From: Terramyces sp. JEL0728
Lineage: Eukaryota > Chytridiomycota > Chytridiomycetes > Rhizophydiales > Terramycetaceae
NCBI GenBank assembly: GCA_027603945.1
Contig: JADIIU010000003.1
Coordinates: 303,594-367,593, forward strand
Reading direction: 5' to 3'
Length of the DNA: 64,000 nucleotides
Shown here: positions 44,117 to 54,417 of the stretch, one piece after another
Layout of the letters: each line of letters begins with the position of its first letter
Position numbering within the stretch: position 1 is the stretch's first letter
Position numbers and translations under genes: made by a program
Notes under the pieces: model-generated
The model's input: the letters and a program-made list of their open reading frames with translations, nothing else
Database searches by the model: none
What the model was told of the DNA's origin: nothing

Positions 44117-45713
44117 ATGCTATTTTTGCTTACAAATGTGCTACAAGCAGCTTTATTAGTAGAAAACCAATTCTTTGAAACGAAATGCAACGGAGCGCCG
44201 GATTCAATTTATGTATTTAATATTTCAGATCCATTTGCGTATGATCCTGCCCTTGACGAAGCACTCCCTTCATTTTTTCGATTTCATTTCGAAGAATTCA
44301 CCGTGGGACAAACTGATAATTGCTATGTGCCAATAGCAGGAACAGCGTGTACATCATCGCTGCGGCCAGACTTGTCGTTTCCTTACAACAGCGGCAGTAC
44401 TTCTTGGTTTGACAGCTTGGATAATATAGAGTCTGTGGTTGCAAAAAGTGCAAATGGAATCATTTATTGTGAAATCTATGCTTCAGATTTTGATGATCCG
44501 TTTGCACTATTAGGTTACAAAGCAATTTTTTTACTTTCAAATGACAGAGTCTGCTACGACAGACATTTCAAATGTACAGTCTCTGGATCCTTTTCTTACT
44601 ATGAGCTGGACGATTGTAAAGGCAACCCCACATTTTCCTCGTCAGTTAGTACTCAATTATCAGCAGAGTCTTCTGTCCTGGGGAATATCACGCTCAAAAG
44701 CACAGCATTCACAAATGCGACAATGTTTTATGACTGGATACAGTATTCCCCAACTGCAGATCTAGTTCCTCGATTTGATTTGGCGTGGGATTACATAGGA
44801 GCCTCGTTATATGCAATTTCAATGATGTTGGCATTGTATATCCCAATGCATACCTGCTTCAGGCTTTGGAAAAAGAATCAACCACTGAAATTAATGCATT
44901 ATGTGGTAGTGTCTGGTCAAGCATGTATGTTTATTTGGATCACGACTGCAATGATTTATTGGCTAATGATATTTGTAGATAACGAAGGAGTGGCAATATT
45001 TTCCGAGATTAGAGATCTTTTCTTCAATATCGGGACTTTGCTGTCGTCAGTTTCTGCTGGGATCTTGCTTGTCACTGCTGTATACAACAACGAAAGGTCT
45101 GATTGCTTTAACTTTAGAAAATATTTTTATATTACCATCCTGTTTTTAGTGTGTGTGCATATTGCGCTTAATGGAACAAACTACTTTGAATATTACTACA
45201 ATGGCGGCGACAACAACGTGTTTTACTCTGGATCTCCAACAACAATCAATTCGGTCACAGCATGGGAAAATCTAGGCTATTTGTGGATCGTGTTTCTTTT
45301 TGCTTGGAATTTCTCGATTCCGTTAGTGATATCATGGAGATGCTTGACACTAAAGTACGACAATTTGAAAAGCGTCCAAAAGTTTCAGATGATGCTAGCT
45401 GCTGATCCTCAATTGCCCTACTTATTCGCGATTCAACTGTTCTGTCATTGGGTATTCCTTCATTTCGTACACGCTCTTCAGCACATCTTGGCTCGGAAGT
45501 AACATGGAGTTTCAAGATTGTAAATCTGTCGGGATATTTTTCATGATTCTCCACGTAACTTTCTCCGTGAGGATAAATGAATGTGTGCAAAAAGTATTCA
45601 AAGTAAAAATCACGCCAAAGAAGGTTCCATCCACCACCAGGCTGTCAAAAGAACTATCCAGCGCAAAAGTATTGGAAGACTGCGAATGCAAAAATTATAA
45701 TTTTCAAACGTAA
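44117..45713 (+). pseudogene. 7TM-type membrane protein family A copy 2, frameshifted
   Basis: Same plan as copies 1 and 3: signal peptide MLFLLTNVLQA, mature ALLVENQFF, ectodomain with Cys and sequons, MFYDWIQYSP, then helices. Intron 45097-45117 (21 nt, donor GTCTGA, no stop inside) is placed because the paralogues have an intron at exactly this codon. Near 45437-45443 the reading frame shifts by one base: before it the protein reads PQLPYLFAIQLF; the paralogous continuation (VIGYSFI, then WLGSNMEFQDCKSVGIFFM) is found in another frame, and the tail to 45713 remains open. So helices 6-7 are encoded but out of frame. Either a recent lesion, a sequencing error, or a 43-nt intron that would delete helix 6. 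Confidence 0.7.
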
Positions 45714-45756
45714 ATTTCCAGCAATAAAAACGTCATTTTTAGTTCTGTTTCAAATT

Positions 45757-47314
45757 ATGCGGATATTATTCCTACACTTAACACACGTAGTTCTAGGAGC
45801 TCTTTTGGTAGAGAATCAATTCTTTCACGATCTGTGTAGCGGCCCTCCAAATACAATATATGTTTTTAATGTATCCAATCCATATGCCTATGATCCTACA
45901 TTAAATGAAACCTGGCCCTCTTTTTTCAGATTTCACTTTGAAGAATTGACTGTCGGTGATACGGATAACTGTTATGTTCCTATACCCGGAACAGCGTGTA
46001 CTAGCACACTGCGACCAGATTTGTCGTATCCTTACAAAAGCGGAAGCACGTCGTGGTATAAAGATTGGGATAGTATGGATTCTGTTGTTCCAACAAGTGC
46101 AAATGGGCATCAATATTGCAAGATAGCTGCTTCAAACGTTAATGACTCCAGTTCACTGCTAGGTTATAATGGGATATATTTTTTAGCAGATGATTCGATA
46201 TGCTACGACAATCATTTCAAATGTAATCAATCTGGATATTTCTCGTACTTTGTCGAGAGCGGATGTGCTGGAAATAGCGGTCTATCATTCAATATATCGG
46301 AATATTCCATTTCAGAGTCAGATTTATTGGGTAACATTACCGCCGAGATGACAGTATTTCATCAAGCATCAATGTTTTACGATTGGGTGCAATATACACC
46401 GTCCACGTATCTAGTACCACATTTTACAATTGCATGGGATTACGTCGGAGCAGTTTTCTTTGCTCTCGCTTTGCTTCTGGCTGTATATATACCGGTTAGT
46501 ACAATTTACAGATTATGGAAGAAAAAGAAATCAATTAACTCTTATCATTTCATTGTACTTTCATCCCAGTTGCTAATATTTCTGTGGGTTCTCTTGGCAA
46601 CAATATTCTGGCTGACGGTATTTATAGATTTAGAGAAAATGGCTATTTTTGCAGAGCTACGGGAAGCCTTCTTCAACATAGGGACTTTGATGTCGGTTAT
46701 TTATGCTGGAGTACTTTTGGTCACTGCAATATACAAAAGCAGTCAGTACTTTGAATTAATATAGGAAATATTACACACTGGTAATTGCTTTCCTACTCCT
46801 TGCTCATATACTGTTGGATGGCCCGAATTATCTAATGTACTACTATAATGGGGGAGATAATGGAATATTTTATACTGGAAATCCAGAGACTGTATTTACA
46901 ATCACCACATGGGAAAACTTTTGCTATATATGGATACTGTTCTTGTTTTTATGGAACTTTTCGATCCCAATTTACATCTCGGTAAAGTGTCTGTCGCTCA
47001 AATACGAAGAGCTGAACATTATTCAAAAGTTGCAGCTCGTGGTAGACGCAGACCCACAACTGCCATATCTGCTTATTTCTCAATTTTTTGGTGTTGTGGG
47101 TTATCTGGCGAGTTCATTTGTACAACTCAACACCTCCCTTCTTGGAAGTAACATGGCGTTTCAAGACTGTACTGGTGTTTGTGTATTTTTCATGATACTG
47201 CACCTTACATTCTCTGTCAGAATTAACGACTCGATCAAGAAAGTATTTACAGTAAAAAGTAGAGGAGATAAATCGTCAGTCAAAGGATCTTCAATCGCAA
47301 CGCAAAGAAACTAA
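45757..47314 (+). CDS. 7TM-type membrane protein family A copy 3
   Basis: 512 residues, intact. Signal peptide MRILFLHLTHVVLG, then ALLVENQFFHDLCSG. The ectodomain contains paired Cys (DNCYVPIPGTACTS), several sequons, and MFYDWVQYTPS before helix 1. Seven hydrophobic segments follow, with FFNIGTLMSVIYAGVLLVTAIY as the third and FQDCTGVCVFFMILHLTFSV as the seventh. One 19-nt intron (46746-46764) at the same site as in the other copies. It begins 43 nt after copy 2. Orphan family; a GPCR-like sensor is suggested by topology only. Confidence 0.78.
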
Positions 47315-47537
47315 TGGAACAACTTTGGGCTGAATAAATATCTCTTTTAATAATTAGATTTGGGTAACGTCATTGGTAGGAAACGCTTCTCCATACAAGG
47401 GATTCAATGTACCACCACTAGTTGGGGCTATATGGAGAGATAATCAGGTGCAGCATTCAAAGTGATATCGTTCACCGAGATGGAAAGATTGTCACCAACA
47501 ATGCAGATACAAAGTTATTTTCCGCTATTAATAGAAT

Positions 47538-48051
47538 TTATTGCGCATTACCAATGGACTCACTTGTTTCTGCCAGTCTAACTCTTCTTTCCAATTCCAC
47601 TTGCTGCCGTTCTTTTCTTTCTAGCCGATCAAATTCAATTTCTTTCAAGACTTTTTGTTTTCTTTCTTCTTCTTCCTTTCTTACATCCTTGCTCTTTTGA
47701 TAATTCATCAATTCTAACACGCTAGCAATATATTCGTTGATTATCTGGAGCTGGGATTCCTCAGCAAGCCTAAAAGTATATACAGCTTGGAATTCAACCA
47801 CAGATTTCAATGCACCACACGCAATCAATAAATCCTCGCCTCCAATGCAATCCAAGATCTTTTTGATAACTTTGCCCAAAGCTTTTATTGACTTGAATTT
47901 CGGATCGTCAGGATAATTTCGTAAATTAGTAAGAATAAGGGACATAGTCTACATAAGCAAGAGTTACTTGAAGACATGCCAGTGCATCCGGTTTGGTGTT
48001 TTTGAAAATCACAGTTCCGTCAATTAGTCGTCGGAATTTTAGTTCATCCAT
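47538..48051 (-). CDS. PUB-domain protein (p97/Cdc48-binding type)
   Basis: 164 residues: MDELKFRRLIDGTVIFKNTKPDALACLQTM runs into LILTNLRNYPDDPKFKSIKALGKVIKKIL, the PUB/PUG fold signature that binds the Cdc48/p97 tail, followed by a charged coiled coil (DVRKEEEERKQKVLKEIEFDRLERKERQQ). One 19-nt intron, 47949-47967. Similar domains occur in PNGase, UBXN6 and RNF31; no UBX or transglutaminase part is present, so the full-length family is not assigned. Confidence 0.75.
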
Positions 48052-49043
48052 GATCTCGAATTCAGAAAACGAATGAAAAACTAAACCAATTTTATTAACT
48101 TGAATATGAGGTGCGCATTATGAGGACAGGTAAACACCGAAACGTTCTTGTTTTCCTCTTTCTTGATCTTGCTTGTATACTGCGATTGGAGAATTTGTGA
48201 TCTGCGTTTATTCAATAAGCTGTCAGTAGCAATCTACTTGGAACCTTATAGTTGGTTAGACTTTTGAAAAAAATTGAATATTCTCCTACTTTTATATAGT
48301 GGACCGCTTGTACCACAATTGAATATGGATGGTCCCCAGTCGATTTTTGGCAACCCCTAATCAAACGAAACTAGTCGGATAGGACAGCCATTTGAGATTG
48401 TATTTTTATTTAGATCAAGAAAATGTAATTGTTTGTTGGTGAAAAGTTGAACACGCGTTTGAATGCTAACAATTACTGATTCGCACATTCCTGCACGATT
48501 TCTATTAACAACCAGTCACTTTATCTCAACTGTGATGGTTCATCTGACCAAAGTACTTTGTAATTAAAGCAGGATGGAAATATTCGCGCTGCGCTGCCTC
48601 TCGATAATTTGTCAAACTACAATTCGTTTGATACATCGTATGTAGGCTCTAATTTAGAATCAAGGCAGCGTTGGGATTAACTTGGATTTGCTTTATTACT
48701 GAATTTGCTGGGTTGTGTCTTGGGATGTCAATCTTTCACCGCAAAGTCAACACAATCTGTATTTGTATTTAATTCTAGATATATTAACCCATTCGGCTGC
48801 GACAATATGCGTCTCGTTATTCATTACTGAAGTGTGGCATGTAACATCGTACTGGTATATTTTTACATTTTGTTGGTAAGCTCAAACTAACCCTAGCCTG
48901 CTACCTGCGCTTGTAGATTGCGGGTTACTTTATAAAGTACTGGTTTTGAAATATAATCAATAAAATTAAAAGATGTGATTTATTTCGAATGTGGCTTGGG
49001 CTCATGAAAAATTCTCAAATCAAAAAAGTTTCCAAAACTAAGA
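48052..49043. other. Long noncoding gap
   Basis: About 1 kb without a usable reading frame even when tiny introns are allowed. AT-rich, low complexity in places. The phrase GACCGCTTGTA near 48302 recurs near 53209 in another gap. No tRNA or snRNA recognised. Confidence 0.5.
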
Positions 49044-49691
49044 ATGGCTTTGTTTATTGGAAGAATCCCTAACGGTTGGTTTTCATTAATTGTAGACGCT
49101 CGCGCTTCAGATCTTGAAAAGATCTTTGAAAAGTACGGCAAAATCAGTCGCTGTGACATTAAAAATGGACAGTCAGTAAGTAATAGTTTATGTAGTACAA
49201 CTTTGGATTTGTTGAATTCGAAGACAAAAGGGATGCTGATGATGTGGTTAAGGCTCATGAAGAAAAAGAGGTTGCTCTTTCTAATAGTAGTTTGAGCTTT
49301 TTGGCCACCGTATTGTTGTGGAATTCGCTAAAGGTGGAAGCCGCAGGGAAAGGGGAGACAGAGGAGACAGAGATGATCGCAGAGACAGATCTAGCAATGA
49401 CTGCTTCAAGTGTGGCAAGCCAGGCCACTGGGCTAGAGACTGCCCTGACGGCGGTAGCTTCAGAGACAGAGACCGTAGTCCTCGTAGAAGGTATGCCTGT
49501 TTTAACCAATAGACGTGACTCTCGCTCACCAAGACGTCGTCGTGACGACTCTAGAGAAAGAAGACCGGACCGTAATGACAGAGACCGCGAACGTCGCCGC
49601 TCTCCTTCTCCACGCCGTCGCTCTCCTTCTCCTCGTCGTGATAGATCAGCTTCCCGTGAAAAAGGTAGTTTGATGCTGATATATAGACTAA
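49044..49691 (+). CDS. SR splicing factor with RRM and CCHC zinc knuckle
   Basis: 180 residues. [11 protein letters not shown] (RNP2), [11 protein letters not shown] (RNP1), [10 protein letters not shown]; then a zinc knuckle [14 protein letters not shown]; then an RS tail ([20 protein letters not shown]), ending REKD. The order matches SRSF7/RSZ-type factors that bind exonic enhancers and assist 5 prime splice-site choice. Five introns: 49075-49095 (21 nt, in frame and stop-free), 49176-49195 (20), 49271-49290 (20), 49491-49512 (22), 49665-49686 (22). The last leaves only two bases plus stop. Interesting in a genome with introns of 20 nt. Confidence 0.92.
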
Positions 49692-50157
49692 AAACAAGGA
49701 CCAATCATGTGCATTCCTGTTTTTCATAACGACTAAAGATCTTTGATGCTACTATGCTTTTCCGTTTGCGATGCCATGCCATCCGAGTTTTCGAGAGTCT
49801 TTTCATTCTAATGGGGGCATCTACAGTGTTATCTGCAGTCCTAGCTCCCTTTGAGCCAAGTTCAACCCGCCAAATACTGTTTCACTTCTCTGCTTGTCAG
49901 ATTATTCCAGCTATTCAGGTACTGTCCACTATCAGTATTTCTCGTTCCGAAATGGCGCGTACTTTATTTTGATTCCATTCTGTTATTCTTGCTAGAGCTA
50001 TATTGGACTGCATCTAGAGGCTCAGAATACTTTGTTGAGCCTTCCATATGCATTAAGCCGTGCAGCAGTCCATGTTGCTACAAGAAGAATTTAAATATAT
50101 TTGAATGGGGTTCCATTTTGTTTCATTAATTAGTGGGGCAAAAAAAAGTCTGCCTAA
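49692..50157. other. Gap with a disrupted membrane-protein-like frame
   Basis: From an ATG at 49754, a hydrophobic frame (FESLFILMGASTVLSAVL, RQILFHFSACQIIPAIQ) can be joined over a 17-nt GT-AG segment (49919-49935) to YFSFRNGAYFILIPFCYSC, then an in-frame TAG at 49993-49995, and an open continuation SYIGLHLEAQNTLLSLPYAL to a TAA at 50092. It may be a pseudogene of a small membrane protein, or a gene whose last intron I cannot place. Confidence 0.3.
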
Positions 50158-50895
50158 ATGTTGAAAGCTAAAATTGCCCCATCCATGTTGTCGAGCGATT
50201 TTGCAGCGCTTGCTGATGAATCAAAGAGAATGAAGGACTGCGGGGCCCATCTATTGCATATGGATGTCATGGTAATTCATCCTAATTCAAGGACGGCCAT
50301 TTCGTACCAAATCTCACTCTTGGTGCACCAATTATTAAATCCCTTCGCAAACATACAGATATGTTTCTTGGTAATCAATACTAATGAAGATTGCCATCTA
50401 ATGGTCACCAATCCAGAAAAGTGGGTCAAGGATTATGCAATGGCAGGATGTTCCAGCTACACTTTCCACATTGAGGCAACTGGTACTTTATATGTAATGC
50501 AGATAAACCTGCTGATTTGATTGCACTGGTCAAAGCAACCGGAATGAAAGTTGGGATTGCTGTAAAACCAAAAACCCCAGTGGAAACAGTAATACCATTC
50601 TGCAAGTCAGTCGATATGATCCTCATCATGACTGTTGAAGTAATTATATCTAATTTAGCCTGGATTTGGTGGCCAAAAAATGATGCCTGATTGTTTGGAA
50701 AAAGTTAAACTATTAAGGTCCAAGTTTCCTCTTCTGGATATCCAAGTTGATGGGGGAATTGACGTATCCAATATTGAACAAGTCGCTGCAGCTGGTGCCA
50801 ACGTTATCGTCGCTGGAACTGGGGTTTTCGGACATGCGAGTCCATCTGAAGCAATTTCTATTATGACTAAAGCAGTCGAAAAGAATTTGAAATAA
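50158..50895 (+). CDS. RPE: Ribulose-phosphate 3-epimerase
   Basis: Interconverts ribulose-5-phosphate and xylulose-5-phosphate in the pentose phosphate pathway. 219 residues, complete TIM barrel: KIAPSMLSSDFAALADE, LHMDVMDGHFVPNLTLG, DCHLMVTNPEKW, TFHIEAT, GIAVKPKTPVE, MTVEPGFGGQKMM, VDGGIDVSN, VAGTGVFG. The metal and catalytic residues (His, Asp, His, Asp) are all there. Introns 50272-50291 (20 nt), 50371-50389 (19), 50483-50502 (20), 50640-50658 (19). Exons total 660 nt in frame. Confidence 0.96.
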
Positions 50896-51012
50896 ACATT
50901 CATTATTGGTCAAATAATGCTGCTGTGCATAATTCATGCCTTCAATTCAAAGCATAATGCGCATTGTGCGTAGACTCTGGAAATATTTAACCAAGCATGG
51001 CATACTCTCTTC

Positions 51013-51513
51013 ATGTTGCCAGTCATCTTTTGTATTGCTTTAGCAACTGGAATCTTTGCCCAAACGCCTACTGTTACTACAACACAACCTGCTACAACTT
51101 TGACACAACAGTCTTCTCAACCTGCCGGCACTGGAGCTTCACCGTCAGGTTCGCAACATTCTAAAAGATGGGGTTACGGATATCCTGGCTTTGGTGGGTA
51201 CTATGGTTCAGCTGCTCCTGGCCAATTTAGTGGTTATGGTCCAGGATTTGCAGGTAGTTACAACAATGGCCAATTCTCTGGTTATGCCCCTGGGTTTGCA
51301 GGTAGTTACAATAGCGTTCGGAAGAGAGACTCTGATGCAAACACCGACTGGAGCAGTATTGGTAATATGTGTTACTTGGCTGCTCAGTCTAATAGAAACG
51401 ATCCAACGTTTTCTCAATGTGCTAGTTCTGCTTGCCGTGAAAACTCTATCCAAATTTTGAATCGCTGCTTTGGAATGCAAGAATCACCCAGTTCCAGAGG
51501 ACAAGGTGGATAA
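51013..51513 (+). CDS. Secreted Kex2-type repeat precursor, Gly/Tyr-rich
   Basis: 166 residues, single exon. Signal peptide MLPVIFCIALATGIFAQ, a Thr/Ser/Gln pro-region, a dibasic site HSKR at residues 51-52, a Gly/Tyr/Phe-rich block with two 16-residue repeats (GQFSGYGPGFAGSYNN and GQFSGYAPGFAGSYNS, residues 70-101), a second site RKR (103-105), and a C-terminal domain with four Cys (NMCYLAAQ, FSQCASSACRE, NRCFGM). Kex2 cleavage would release a Gly/Tyr-rich peptide and a four-Cys protein. This is the design of fungal Kex2-processed repeat proteins, pheromone-like or wall-associated. No homologue recognised. AATATTTAA lies about 31 nt before the ATG. Confidence 0.75.
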   Translation: MLPVIFCIALATGIFAQTPTVTTTQPATTLTQQSSQPAGTGASPSGSQHSKRWGYGYPGFGGYYGSAAPGQFSGYGPGFAGSYNNGQFSGYAPGFAGSYNSVRKRDSDANTDWSSIGNMCYLAAQSNRNDPTFSQCASSACRENSIQILNRCFGMQESPSSRGQGG

Positions 51514-51906
51514 ACCAATGACAAACAAGGTCGAAAGAACTGATGATTTGCCTTTACTTGCTGAATAAAACTCTTTTGCTTGAATTGCCATATAATTAGC
51601 CTCTGATTAACCAGACATAATTTGGCGGAGGTGTTTGATTTGCACTCTATAAACCACTTATTGGATTTAGCGCTAGATCTTCCTCCAGAAGAATGTCGAC
51701 GATGCTTCTCCATCGGAATTGATATACTTATCTTTGGGATTTCCGTCCGACAATCCTGGCGCGGCCGTTAAAGACAAATTTCAACCAAAAAACTTATGCA
51801 AGAATTTATTAACTTAATGTGGAAATTAGCTTCGCTGCAAATCCCAAAGAAACTGAAATCTAAACTTTAAATAAATCTAATCGCTGGTTCTTTTTTGCAT
51901 TCTATG
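51514..51906. other. Gap with unresolved minus-strand frame
   Basis: On the minus strand a frame from ATG 51713 reads MEKHRRHSSGGRSSAKSNKW and stays open into the 3 prime end of the secreted-precursor gene. Neighbouring frames are also partly coding-like, as if tiny introns interrupted a small gene, but I could not find a convincing exon chain. Confidence 0.3.
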
Positions 51907-52353
51907 TTATCGAATAGTTACCACTTGCTTTCGAAGGATTTCCAGTTTGATTTTGGCGAGATTCAGATCAGGCGGTAAGTTTGTAAGCGCCTGGTATCTA
52001 TTTATCTTATCCCTATAGCTATTGTACAACCTCATTACCAGCTGTCTCTTTTTTTCCAGCAAAGCGACATCAACAATCTCATGCTCTTGCATTCTGTTCA
52101 TGTACTGCAGCTTCTTTTCCTTTAACAAATCAATGTTGTACTCTTGCTTGTCCCTGGGTTTCAAGATATCCAGTTCTTTTGAAATCTTGTAATGCTCGTT
52201 CTGTATTTTTTCCAGCAGTTTCTGTAATTCATTTGATTTCAATTGTAATTGAGTTTCAATCAGGTTCAGATTGTATGCTTTTGCGAATAAATCATCAGAT
52301 AAATTTGTATCTAAAATCGAGCAAATCTGATTTGCAACTTCCAGTGATTGCAT
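51907..52353 (-). CDS. Small coiled-coil protein, HAUS1-like (tentative)
   Basis: 148 residues, single exon, almost entirely helical: ANQICSILDTNLSDDLFAKAYNLNLIETQLQ, then NELQKLLEKIQNEHYKISKELD, and ending RYQALTNLPPDLNLAKIKLEILRKQ. The last block resembles the C-terminus of augmin subunit HAUS1, where a leucine-rich helix is followed by a Pro-Asn/Asp-Leu-Ala-x-x-Lys-Ile motif. Augmin recruits gamma-tubulin to microtubules. HAUS1 is normally longer (about 280 residues), so this may be a shortened form or another coiled-coil protein. Confidence 0.5.
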   Translation of the reverse strand: MQSLEVANQICSILDTNLSDDLFAKAYNLNLIETQLQLKSNELQKLLEKIQNEHYKISKELDILKPRDKQEYNIDLLKEKKLQYMNRMQEHEIVDVALLEKKRQLVMRLYNSYRDKINRYQALTNLPPDLNLAKIKLEILRKQVVTIR

Positions 52354-53692
52354 TTTAAATTCAAAAAATTAACAGTTTGATTTTAAAGAGGAATAAAAAG
52401 TCAATTGCGGTTAACCAAGCGAGGCTGGATTTGCTAGATCAATCTGACAAAAGTATTAATAGATCAACCAAATATTAATAAGCCAATCCAACAAAAGTAT
52501 TGATAGATCAAAGCAAATCATGGCTTGAAAGTATTCCCATATCATTCCGCAATTGAATTACACAAACTTTGATTTCATTTCCTATATTAATTTCAGGAAT
52601 CTTTTTTGTAATATCGGATAAATTTCCGAAATGTTGAAAATTGATCGCGTGATAAAATTTAGCCTGCAATCCAAGAGAAAGAAATGTAAATCTGCGCTCG
52701 TAGTTGAAATGAATCGGAAGGTATCCAATCCACGATCGCCATACCTTTGTACAGCGTGGTTGCGCTGCGAAACACATTTATTCACATCACGCTCATCTCA
52801 GGAGACTCTGTCCAGCCCCATAATAGAGCAACCTCAACAAAACCGTGATTGAAAATTAAAACAATTTATAATACATTTTTCCTCAAATCAAGGAGAATAT
52901 TGGCAGCTTCAACATCTTGCTTCACCTGCATCTTGTGCATCGCCCACTTTAATTTAACATCCAAGATAAACGCAAGCTATATTAGGTAATTGTACTGTTT
53001 GATAATCCGTCTTGTCCATGAAAAAAAGTGAAAAATATTTTGCCGTCGATTTGCTTTTTCTGGTTAAAGACTTTTAAAAAAACGTTTTTCGAAAAAAATC
53101 TTATTGGACTGGTGGTGATGTACGGATTTGGTCTGCAATTCAAATCTTTATTGGTTGGGTTGCTGAACGTTTTATTGTACTATTCCATGCTGATCGGATA
53201 GTTGACCGCTTGTATCAGTGCGCGCTGGGTCTGGGCTCCCATTTTAATCCAATAGAGTTACTGCGATTATGTGAATGAAAACATGTTGTGCAAGTTTCAT
53301 TGAGGAAACCGCCAATATTCCTTGTTGTTAACAGCTACCCAGGTGCTAATGTGCTTATCTACCGCCAATTCAAGGAATTTATGTTTATTCTTCAAATTTG
53401 TGGTGGATTTGGTATCAAGAACTGCTACTCACCAAAAATAATTTAACTTGGAACGTTTGCTTGCTCTCTTAATTTTCTTGGTTTGAATTTTTTGTACCAC
53501 TAAATTTAGGCTGAATAGGGAATCATAAATTTTACCTACAACTGGAATGCAAAGGATAGTACAACTACAAACAGTGTCAACAGAGGATAAGAATGGCTGT
53601 GATTATTCTGCCAACCGAAATCCATGGCTTTGAAATGGTGGCGATTCGTGGCTATACCTTACTTATAAAAGTTTCAAAAAGGAATAAAACTT
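52354..53692. other. Long gap, mostly noncoding
   Basis: About 1.3 kb. A minus-strand stretch at 52508-52777 is open in two frames but lacks a convincing start or family. The rest has no usable frame. TATAAAA at 53664-53670 belongs to the following gene. Confidence 0.45.
53664..53670 (+). promoter_or_regulatory. TATA box of the PY-motif membrane protein gene
   Basis: TATAAAA exactly 29 nt before the ATG at 53693. The same spacing is seen at 61491, which suggests very short 5 prime leaders. Confidence 0.55.
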
Positions 53693-54229
53693 ATGTTTGG
53701 CAAAAAGGACGATCCACCACCGTACAACGACTATTTATCTAACGCCAATTATCAGCCATCAAATTCCACAAGCCAGCCTAGCAGTACGCATTATGCACCA
53801 CCAATAAACCAAACCTCGGAAGCTACAGTCCAGATTCCAACTGTACAGGTATTGCACATGGAAGAGCCGCACACACCTAAAGATCCGTTCAAACTCTTAC
53901 GAATAGTGTTTCTAGCAATCTTTATTCCAGCAATCCTTGGTGCAGTTGCATATGCCATATACGAAGTAGCGCAACCACCATTCAAATTCACACCAGCAAC
54001 AGAGTTTGGGGATTTCGCAATCATATGCCAGTTTTGTAAAGTTGCATTCATCTCTCAGTTTTCTTACATTTCAATAATCTCCCAGTTTTCGGTGATTAGT
54101 GTTTTTTCAATGGGAAGTGTGTTTACTTTTGCTGCCATGTTTTCTGCATTTTCTTGGTATTCAATGTTTACTATTATCAGCGCCAAAGTATCTTGCTTTA
54201 GATTCTACTCGTTAAATAAAGATGATTAA
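53693..54229 (+). CDS. PY-motif membrane protein with Ser/Phe repeat tail
   Basis: 178 residues, single exon. Starts MFGKKDDPPPYNDYLSN: the PPPY is a WW-domain (Nedd4/Rsp5) binding motif. A Ser/Gln/Pro-rich cytosolic part follows, then a transmembrane helix (LLRIVFLAIFIPAILGAVAYAIY), and after it an odd C-terminal region in which Ser and Phe recur every 3-5 residues (ISQFSYISIISQFSVISVFSMGSVFTFAAMF in two overlapping blocks), like a pentapeptide-type beta-solenoid or an array of amphipathic strands, ending in a polar tail. No family recognised. Confidence 0.6.
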   Translation: MFGKKDDPPPYNDYLSNANYQPSNSTSQPSSTHYAPPINQTSEATVQIPTVQVLHMEEPHTPKDPFKLLRIVFLAIFIPAILGAVAYAIYEVAQPPFKFTPATEFGDFAIICQFCKVAFISQFSYISIISQFSVISVFSMGSVFTFAAMFSAFSWYSMFTIISAKVSCFRFYSLNKDD

Positions 54230-54417
54230 TATGTAAAGTTGGATTTGCATTCATAGCCAGTCGTTTGCAAAGGATCTGTTGCCTTTTACAGGAGACATGG
54301 CCGGCCTCAATTATGTTTCGCGTTAATTTGACAAAATATTGACAAAATATTCTGGTAGAAAACCTGTTAAAGTCTCTGATTTCGACAACCATAAATAAAA
54401 ATGTATATTAAAACTAT

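Noticed and set aside
45440..45482. 43-nt intron in family A copy 2 instead of a frameshift
   Set aside because: It restores the frame but deletes a helix kept in both paralogues, and the matching helix is encoded in the shifted frame.
52508..52852. ORFs on both strands in the long gap
   Set aside because: No ATG-led chain of exons gives a recognisable protein; both frames lack family features.
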